A stretch of 15,146 nt of DNA from Desulfurococcales archaeon ex4484_204 (lineage in GTDB: Archaea > Thermoproteota > Thermoprotei_A > Sulfolobales > NBVN01), in the NCBI GenBank assembly GCA_002255065.1, contig NJEF01000006.1, positions 1 to 15,146 on the forward strand. Direction: 5' to 3'. The translations under genes and the position numbers were made by a program. Each line of letters starts with the position of its first letter. Within the stretch, counting starts at the first letter, position 1. Below, piece after piece: positions 7,396 to 13,288 of this stretch. Below the pieces are notes generated by a model. That model saw nothing but the letters and a program-made list of their open reading frames with translations. It did no database searches and was not told where the DNA came from.

Positions 7396-9237
7396 CTAAT
7401 CCTCCTTAATCTCAATAATCGGGTCTATAATCCTACCCTTAATAACGTCGACTACCCCCCTATCCGTTATCCTAACCTCAGGTATTACGGGTAGTGATAG
7501 GAGGGCTATGGTCATGAAGGCCGCGTGGTAGTTTATGTTGAGCAGCTTCAGGGACTCTATGTAGCTGCTCAGCTCCCTAGCTACGTCCTCGTAGGGCTTA
7601 TCAGAAATCAGGCCAGCTATGGGGAGGGGTAGGGTTCCCAGGACAACGCCGTTCGATACCGCGGCCATCCCCCCACCCATCCCAGCAACCTCGTTCACCG
7701 CCTTAACCATCTCCTCAAGGCTCTTACCAACAACCACTACGTTGTGGACGTCGTGGGCTACCGACTGCGCTATAGCACCTCTACTCAGCCCTAAACCTAC
7801 TACGAAGCCCTTACCTACGTTGCCGGTTCCATGATGCCTCTCAATGGTTGCGGCGTAAGCTATGTCGAGCCCTCTAGGCAGCTCTAGGTGGCCGTTAACT
7901 ATTGGTAGCTCAACCACCTCCTTCTTAGTAACAGCCTTACCGAGCACTACCTTAACAGCAACGACCTTAGCCCTACCAGACTCCGCACCGACCTTAAGCG
8001 CTAGGTCATCAGACCCTATGTCCCGCTTAATGTTCATGGTCCTGTAGGCGTAGCCCGGGTACTTAAACCTGGGGTAGCTATCGATGGTTAGCTTCCCATC
8101 GCTTACCACCACCTTACCGCCTATGATGACATCCCTAACCCTGAACTGCCTAAACCTCTCCAAGATCACCATGTCCGCAAACCTGCCAGGGGTTATAGCC
8201 CCTAGCTCCTTAGCTAGGCCTAGGTACTCAGCAGTGTTTATCGTTGCCATCTGAACAGCTGTTATGGGGTCTATACCTAAGGATACAGCTCTTCTCAAGA
8301 CCCTGTCCATGTGCCCCTCCCTAATAATGTCTAGGACCTCAAGGTCGTCGCTAGCGAACGATAGGTACCTAGTTGAGACCTTCATATACGTTAGCATCTT
8401 AGATAGCTCCTCGAGATCCCTCCAAGCAGATCCCTCCCTTATTAGGACCCTCATCCCGTTCCTCAGCTTCATTAATGCCTCGTCGAGGAATGCCGATTCG
8501 TGATCGCCCTCAATCCCCACTACTACGTAAGGCACCAACACCTCCTCAGGAAGCTGGGGTGCGTGGCCATCGACCAGCTTACCAACCTCCTTTGCGTAGA
8601 CTATCTTCCTTAAGACGTCCTCGTTAGAGCTCGTTACACCTATGAAGTCCATTACCTCCCCAAGCCCTATCACCTCCTCAGCACCTATGAGGTCCCTAAC
8701 ATCCTCAGGCCTTATCACCTCCCCGGGCGTGTCTAGACCCAGCGACGTCGGGGGGACGCTTGAGGGGATGTAGAAGAAAACCCTTAGAGGGGTGTGCCTA
8801 GACTCCTCAATAAACAGCTTAACCCCCCTAACCCCGAGCACGTTCCCTATCTCGTGGGGGTCCGCAGCAACAGTCGTTGTCCCGTGAGGCATTACAGCCC
8901 GCGCGAACTCCTGAACCGTTAGCAGGGATGACTCTATGTGGATGTGGGGCTCAATAAACCCCGGAACCGCTACCTCCCCCCTAGACCCGTCGATAACCAC
9001 GGTGTCGCTACCCCTATACCTATCGATGTCGAAGTACCCGACCCTTACTACGTACTCACCCCATACAGCGACGTTAACCCCCTCCCTAATATCCCCCACA
9101 ATGACGTCTACTAGGTTGACGTTCCTAAGTATTAGCGACGACTTCAGCCTACCCTTAGCAGCACTAACCAGCTTCTTCAGGAGGTCTATAGAGTACTTCC
9201 TCCTTAAGGGCTTAATCGGGGTTGAAGAACTGCCCAC
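7396..9237 (-). CDS. ade: Adenine deaminase (Ade)
   Basis: 613 residues, typical of the Ade family, which converts adenine to hypoxanthine and ammonia in the cytosol using a metal centre. Diagnostic blocks are PHIHIESS at 97-104, DPHEIGNVLG at 126-135, VDGHAP at 222-227, GDHESA at 244-249, REGSAWRDL at 267-275 and ASDD at 295-298. The C-terminal domain peculiar to this family is also present, with ERHHGTGNVGKGF at 466-478 and SVAHDVHNVVVVG at 492-504. All metal-ligand positions I can recognise are intact. An N-terminal extension of about 30 residues precedes the LILRNVNLVDV strand. The start is GTG; GGAG lies only 2 bases upstream, so a slightly different start is possible. It is the first gene of a - strand operon with the cyclic amidohydrolase and shares a promoter region with the divergent deaminase. 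Confidence 0.95.
   Translation of the reverse strand: MGSSSTPIKPLRRKYSIDLLKKLVSAAKGRLKSSLILRNVNLVDVIVGDIREGVNVAVWGEYVVRVGYFDIDRYRGSDTVVIDGSRGEVAVPGFIEPHIHIESSLLTVQEFARAVMPHGTTTVAADPHEIGNVLGVRGVKLFIEESRHTPLRVFFYIPSSVPPTSLGLDTPGEVIRPEDVRDLIGAEEVIGLGEVMDFIGVTSSNEDVLRKIVYAKEVGKLVDGHAPQLPEEVLVPYVVVGIEGDHESAFLDEALMKLRNGMRVLIREGSAWRDLEELSKMLTYMKVSTRYLSFASDDLEVLDIIREGHMDRVLRRAVSLGIDPITAVQMATINTAEYLGLAKELGAITPGRFADMVILERFRQFRVRDVIIGGKVVVSDGKLTIDSYPRFKYPGYAYRTMNIKRDIGSDDLALKVGAESGRAKVVAVKVVLGKAVTKKEVVELPIVNGHLELPRGLDIAYAATIERHHGTGNVGKGFVVGLGLSRGAIAQSVAHDVHNVVVVGKSLEEMVKAVNEVAGMGGGMAAVSNGVVLGTLPLPIAGLISDKPYEDVARELSSYIESLKLLNINYHAAFMTIALLSLPVIPEVRITDRGVVDVIKGRIIDPIIEIKED
7401..7406 (-). promoter_or_regulatory. 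Shine-Dalgarno site for the cyclic amidohydrolase
   Basis: AGGAGG on the - strand, 7 bases ahead of the ATG at 7393 and lying inside the last codons of adenine deaminase. It fixes the start of the downstream gene and shows the two are read from one message. Confidence 0.8.
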
Positions 9238-9270
9238 CTCTCCATAACCTCATTAATCAACGCTGATGGG

Positions 9271-9290
9271 GATAAATAAGGATTTATATA
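9271..9290. promoter_or_regulatory. Divergent promoter region between two amidohydrolase genes
   Basis: The 68-base gap between adenine deaminase (-) and the COG0402 deaminase (+) holds two TATA-like boxes. TTTATATA at 9283-9290 lies about 20-26 bases before the TTG start candidates of the + gene (9306 and 9318), fitting a leaderless or nearly leaderless message. CTTATTTATC on the - strand at 9271-9280 lies about 35 bases before the adenine deaminase GTG, leaving a leader of roughly 10 bases. Boxes were read by eye; no start-site data are available. Confidence 0.5.
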
Positions 9291-9305
9291 TGGTGCCTAA
9301 ATTAA

Positions 9306-10718
9306 TTGGGAAGAGAGTTGGTAGATATATATGTTAGGGGTGGGTTTATAATAACCATGGATAAGAATAGGAGGGTTATAAGGAGGGGCTGCGTAGCGAT
9401 ATCTAACGGCCGTATCGAGGCCGTAGGTAAGTGCGACTCCCTGGACAAGGACTACAAGGGGAGGGCCGCCGAGGAGATCGACGCGACTAGGTCCATAGTT
9501 ATGCCGGGCCTCGTAGACACCCACGTACACCTAGTTCAGGGGATGCTTAAGGCGTGCGCTAACTACTTAAGGCTAATACCGTGGTTAAGGGATAGGGTAT
9601 GGCCTCTCCAGGGAAGCATGACCAGCGATGAAGCCCTCGCCGCAGCAACCCTAACGATGCTTGAGATGATAAAGACGGGTACAACAACGTTTCTCGAGAC
9701 GGGGATGGTGGGTAGGTACGGCGTTGACAAGATCGTGGAGACTATCCATAGGTCAGGGCTTAGGGCCGCTGTAGCTAGGCACGTAATGGACATGACGGGC
9801 TACGCCTTAGAGGAGGGGATTCTCCACCCAGGCCTAGTTGAGAGCGGGGAGGAGAGCGTGAAGGATACCGAGAGGCTGTACAATAAGTTCCACGGGTGGG
9901 ATGGGAGGATATTCATATGGTTTGGGCCTAGGACGCCGGGTGCTGTTAGTGTCGACCTGTACCGTGAGATATCTGCTAAGGCTAAGGAGCTTAAGACAGG
10001 TATTACCATGCACTTAGCTGAGGTTAGGGAGGACGTCGAGTACACCGTGAAGATTTTTGGGAGGAGGCCTGTTGAGTTCGCTCACTGGGTAGGGCTCACA
10101 GGTCCCAACGTAGTCCTAGTACACACGGTGTGGGTATCGGACGATGAGGTGAAACTGCTGGCTAGGACGGGGACCCACGTCAGCCACAACCCTTCATCTA
10201 ACGCCAAGCTCGGCTCAGGCATAGCTAGGGTTGCGGACATGGTTAGGGAAGGTGTCAACGTTACGCTGGGCTGTGACGGCGGCCCAAGCAACGATAACTA
10301 CGACCTTGTTGAGGAGATGAAGATAGCTGCCCTACTCCAGACGGTGTCTAAGGGCGACCCAACGGTGTTTAGAGCTGAGGAGGTCCTCGAGATGGCCACT
10401 ATAAACGGGGCTAGGGCGTTAGGTCTTGAGGAGCACGTGGGGTCCATCGAGGCAGGTAAGAAGGCCGACATCATAACGATTAATTACTGGGACCCTAAGC
10501 TAATGCCTCTAAACGACCCGGTCTCGCACATTGTGTACGCAGCTAGCGGTAACGACGTTAGGGACGTGATAATCGATGGTAAGGTGGTCATGAGGGATAG
10601 GAGGGTGCTAACCCTTGATGAGGACGAGGTGCTCAGAAATGTTGAGAGGATGTCTAGGGAACTGTTTGAGAGGACGGGCATCTGCAGGGAGCCCAATATT
10701 ATGTGGCCTATAACGTAG
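9306..10718 (+). CDS. COG0402 amidohydrolase: methylthioadenosine/adenosylhomocysteine or nucleobase deaminase type
   Basis: 470 residues of the deaminase branch of the amidohydrolase superfamily (MTA/SAH deaminase, guanine and 8-oxoguanine deaminases, chlorotriazine hydrolases). Metal ligands are H73 and H75 (DTHVH), H236 with general-acid Glu239 in HLAE, H273 in VLVHTVW and D324 in LGCDGGPSND. The SHNPSSNAKLGSGIA block at 293-307 is highly characteristic. The N-terminal YVRGGFIITMD and the C-terminal ADIITINYWDP complete the usual beta-sandwich. Such enzymes remove an amino group from a purine or purine-like ring. The substrate cannot be separated by motif reading, but the divergent adenine deaminase favours a purine compound. 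The start is TTG at 9306 with no clear ribosome-binding site; TTG at 9318 is an alternative closer to the family's usual start. Confidence 0.88.
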   Translation: MGRELVDIYVRGGFIITMDKNRRVIRRGCVAISNGRIEAVGKCDSLDKDYKGRAAEEIDATRSIVMPGLVDTHVHLVQGMLKACANYLRLIPWLRDRVWPLQGSMTSDEALAAATLTMLEMIKTGTTTFLETGMVGRYGVDKIVETIHRSGLRAAVARHVMDMTGYALEEGILHPGLVESGEESVKDTERLYNKFHGWDGRIFIWFGPRTPGAVSVDLYREISAKAKELKTGITMHLAEVREDVEYTVKIFGRRPVEFAHWVGLTGPNVVLVHTVWVSDDEVKLLARTGTHVSHNPSSNAKLGSGIARVADMVREGVNVTLGCDGGPSNDNYDLVEEMKIAALLQTVSKGDPTVFRAEEVLEMATINGARALGLEEHVGSIEAGKKADIITINYWDPKLMPLNDPVSHIVYAASGNDVRDVIIDGKVVMRDRRVLTLDEDEVLRNVERMSRELFERTGICREPNIMWPIT

Positions 10719-10731
10719 CGTGTTAAAAAGC

Positions 10732-11091
10732 TTAGGGGTTCGTGAGTAGGAGTATTGCCTTAGCTATATCCCCCCCAGCCTCCTTTAAAGCCCTCACCGC
10801 CTCCTCCCTCCCAACACCTGCCTGCTCCATAACGAACTTAATGTCCTCCTCGCTAAACTCAGCTACCTCAACCACCTCCTCGGCCCTCTCAATAACCTCC
10901 TCAGACTGGCTCACTACCTGGTACATCTTCTGACCCTGAACCTTCATAACCATTACCTGGGGCTCTCTGAGGACAATCTCCTTATCCTTAAGCAGTATGC
11001 TAACGGACTTCACGTCCTTAAGCTCCTCAACGTTAATGCCCATCCTCCTCATCAACCTCCTCAGCTCTCTAGGGTTTAGCGGGAGCAACAC
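10732..11091 (-). CDS. nac: Archaeal nascent polypeptide-associated complex protein (alpha-NAC)
   Basis: 119 residues, the usual archaeal length. LNPRELRRLMRRMGI at 5-19 is the characteristic N-terminus. The NAC beta-barrel domain follows at about 20-66, then an acidic linker at 67-80, and a UBA-like three-helix domain at 79-119 beginning with SEEDIKFVMEQAGV. Archaeal NAC forms homodimers at the ribosomal exit tunnel and contacts emerging chains. The GTG start at 11091 has AGGTGG at 11095-11100 only 3 bases away; the next codon, TTG at 11088, would have 6-base spacing and may be the true start. Its end lies 13 bases from the end of the convergent deaminase, and its start faces the ribonuclease gene across a 60-base promoter gap. 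Confidence 0.95.
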   Translation of the reverse strand: MLLPLNPRELRRLMRRMGINVEELKDVKSVSILLKDKEIVLREPQVMVMKVQGQKMYQVVSQSEEVIERAEEVVEVAEFSEEDIKFVMEQAGVGREEAVRALKEAGGDIAKAILLLTNP

Positions 11092-11120
11092 AGACCACCT
11101 GATTTCAGCTTATTATCTGA

Positions 11121-11131
11121 GAAAATAAATA
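11121..11131. promoter_or_regulatory. AT-rich promoter element between NAC and the ribonuclease
   Basis: GAAAATAAATA is centred about 26 bases before the ATG of the + ribonuclease gene, the normal TATA-to-start distance, so that message is probably leaderless. The same stretch read on the - strand (TATTTATTTTC) could serve NAC, which has its own ribosome-binding site at 11095-11100. Read by eye only. Confidence 0.5.
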
Positions 11132-11151
11132 ATTCCGTTAGGTAGAGGGAT

Positions 11152-12429
11152 ATGTCTAAGCTAGATGTAAGGATCTTGGGGAGCGGTAGAGAGGTAGGGA
11201 GGGCTGCAATAGCTGTAGGTAGCAACGAGTCCTACCTACTCCTAGACTACGGGGTGAACTTCAATGAGAGGGACGAGCCCCAGCTACCACTACACGTAAG
11301 GCCTAGTGAGGTAGCCGGCGTTGTTGTAACCCATGCCCACCTAGACCACATAGGGGCTGTCCCCTTCCTATACACAACAGCACGCCTCCCAGCAGTAATG
11401 ACCCCCCTAACCAAGCAGCTCTCCGAGGTCATGATTAAGGACTTCCTCAAGATCTCGGGGTACTACCTACCGTTCGAGGAGGAAGACCTTAGGTCGATGA
11501 TTGAGAACACAATCGTAGCCGACCTCGGGGAGGAGGTAAGGGTAGGTGAGTTCCTGGTTAAGCTAGTTAACGCGGGGCACATACCGGGTAGCTCCATGGT
11601 CTACGTGGAGGTCAACGACTGCAGGGTTATGTATACAGGAGACGTTAACACCATAGATACCAGGCTAGTTAAGGGGGCTGACCCCGCGGGGATGGAGGCC
11701 GATATCTTAATAATTGAGGGCACCTACGGCAACGCTGTGCACCCGAGTAGGGCTGAGGTTGAGAGGGAGTTCGTTGAGTCCGTTAAGGAAGTCTTAGAGG
11801 GGGGCGGCAACGTCTTAATACCTGCCTTCAGCTTAGGGCGCTCCCAGGAGATCTTAGCCCTTCTCTACGAGAAGATGCCTTGGGCACACGTGTACTATGA
11901 CGGAATGGTTAGGGTGATCAATAACGTCATGCTCAGCAGCCCCGAATACATTAACAGGTACGACCTGCTGGCTAAGGCCGTGAGCACCTTCAGGATGGTT
12001 CGCAGCACTAGTGAGAGGAGGAAGTTGGTTAGGGGTGAGGAGAACGTAATCGTTAGCTCGGCGGGCATGCTGAAGGGAGGGCCCGCGGCCTACTACCTAA
12101 AGAAGCTTATGGGAGACCCTAACAACGCCGTCTTCATGGTCTCCTACCAGGCCTCCCTAACCCCTGGTAGGGAGCTCCTTGAAAACGGGACAGCGGAGGG
12201 GTTGAAGGACCTCGTTAAAGCTAGGGTTCAGTGGTTCGACTTCTCAAGCCATGCAGGTGCCGACGGCCTACTCAGCCTCGTTAGGAAGGTTAAGGGTGTT
12301 AGTAAGGTCATAATAGTTCACAGTGAGGAGGAGAGCGGCTTAGCGCTTAAGAAGGGTATATCAGAGGTTGTGAGCGAGGACGACATATACTTCCCGCTTA
12401 ACGGGGACGTAATACACGTAGAGGTCTAG
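11152..12429 (+). CDS. Beta-CASP metallo-beta-lactamase ribonuclease, archaeal CPSF2-like
   Basis: 425 residues. The metallo-beta-lactamase motif HAHLDH is at 61-66 with further zinc ligands at H143 (NAGHIPGS) and D164 (YTGDVN). The beta-CASP motif A acid is E189 (IIEGTYG), motif B is H367 in SSHAGADG, and motif C is H390 in IIVHSEEES. The opening ILGSGREVGRAAI is typical of COG1236 proteins. No N-terminal KH domains are present, which distinguishes it from aCPSF1 and matches the short archaeal CPSF2 group, related to the eukaryotic mRNA 3'-end endonuclease. All catalytic residues are intact, so RNA cleavage or exonuclease activity is expected. It is probably transcribed from a TATA box 26 bases upstream. 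The GTPase gene follows after 31 bases on the same strand. Confidence 0.93.
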   Translation: MSKLDVRILGSGREVGRAAIAVGSNESYLLLDYGVNFNERDEPQLPLHVRPSEVAGVVVTHAHLDHIGAVPFLYTTARLPAVMTPLTKQLSEVMIKDFLKISGYYLPFEEEDLRSMIENTIVADLGEEVRVGEFLVKLVNAGHIPGSSMVYVEVNDCRVMYTGDVNTIDTRLVKGADPAGMEADILIIEGTYGNAVHPSRAEVEREFVESVKEVLEGGGNVLIPAFSLGRSQEILALLYEKMPWAHVYYDGMVRVINNVMLSSPEYINRYDLLAKAVSTFRMVRSTSERRKLVRGEENVIVSSAGMLKGGPAAYYLKKLMGDPNNAVFMVSYQASLTPGRELLENGTAEGLKDLVKARVQWFDFSSHAGADGLLSLVRKVKGVSKVIIVHSEEESGLALKKGISEVVSEDDIYFPLNGDVIHVEV

Positions 12430-12433
12430 CCCC

Positions 12434-12442
12434 AATAATTAT
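12434..12442 (+). promoter_or_regulatory. Possible TATA box for the GTPase gene
   Basis: AATAATTAT is centred about 23 bases before the GTG start at 12461, in the only AT-rich part of the 31-base gap after the ribonuclease. There is no convincing ribosome-binding site before the GTG, which fits an own, leaderless transcript. Cotranscription with the upstream gene is also possible. Confidence 0.35.
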
Positions 12443-12460
12443 CGCTTCCTTAAAGACTAG

Positions 12461-13288
12461 GTGAACGCGTTTAGGGGTGAGCTTAGGGTGAAGCTAGCTA
12501 GCTGGAGGCTTGTTAGGGAGCTGCTGGGCATGGCTGACGTAGCCCTAGAGCTGCTGGACTCTAGGGACCCTTTAGCTACCCGTAGCGCGAGGCTGGAGTC
12601 GCTAGCTGGTAGGAGGGGTGTCCCGGTAATCATAGTGCTTAATAAGGCGGACCTAATCCCAAGGTCCGTAGCTGAGTCCTGGAAGAGGTACTTCTTGTCC
12701 GAAGGCTATAGAGCGCTCTACATATCAGCTAGGGAGAGGTTAGGGACCAGGTTGCTACGCAGGGCTATTAGGGAGGGGTCTAAGAAATGCCCTACAGTTG
12801 CCGCTGTATTCGGTGTCCCGAAGGTGGGTAAGTCAACGCTTATAAACACGTTGAAGGGGAGGCACTCAGCAGCTACCTCACCATACCCGGGAACCCCGGG
12901 GTATACTAGGAGGTCCCAGCTCTTTAGAATAGGTAGTAAACTATACCTCATAGATACGCCGGGGTTAGTACCTCCTGAGGGGGGCGATGTGGAGTCTGTG
13001 ATTAGGTCTAAACCTGTTGACAGCATTAGGAACCCCGTTGACGTAGCTATTAAGCTGATTAACAAGGTATTAAGGCACAACCCCACAGCGTTCCTTCAAG
13101 CCTACGGTGTTGAGGGAACCGAACCCGAAGCGGTGCTTAGGGGTCTAGCTCTTAAGAGAGGCTGGGTCTACAGGAAGGACGGGGAGCCAAACCTCTTCGA
13201 GGCATCTAAGGCGTTAATAAGGGACTACCTAGACGGCAAGATCACGTACTACACTACGCCTCCGCAACCCTCAAGATCTCGTCGCTAG
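12461..13288 (+). CDS. Circularly permuted GTPase of the YlqF/RbgA (COG1161) family
   Basis: 275 residues. The GTP-binding motifs appear in permuted order: G4 NKAD at 61-64, G5 SA at 89-90, then G1 GVPKVGKS at 118-125, a G2 threonine at about T145 in PGTPG, and G3 DTPG at 165-168. This order defines the YlqF/YawG group, whose members assist large ribosomal subunit assembly in bacteria and eukaryotes; archaeal members are presumed to do likewise. An N-terminal helix and the MADVALELLDSRDP block at 24-37 are typical. The C-terminal part (about 186-262) is the helical RNA-contacting domain seen in the family. GTG start. The final 35 bases overlap the end of the convergent VWA gene. Confidence 0.92.
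   Translation: MNAFRGELRVKLASWRLVRELLGMADVALELLDSRDPLATRSARLESLAGRRGVPVIIVLNKADLIPRSVAESWKRYFLSEGYRALYISARERLGTRLLRRAIREGSKKCPTVAAVFGVPKVGKSTLINTLKGRHSAATSPYPGTPGYTRRSQLFRIGSKLYLIDTPGLVPPEGGDVESVIRSKPVDSIRNPVDVAIKLINKVLRHNPTAFLQAYGVEGTEPEAVLRGLALKRGWVYRKDGEPNLFEASKALIRDYLDGKITYYTTPPQPSRSRR

Noticed and set aside
8936..9247. A 103-codon + strand open frame opposite the start of adenine deaminase
   Set aside because: Antisense to a clearly real gene, Ser/Thr/Pro-rich and without domain features.
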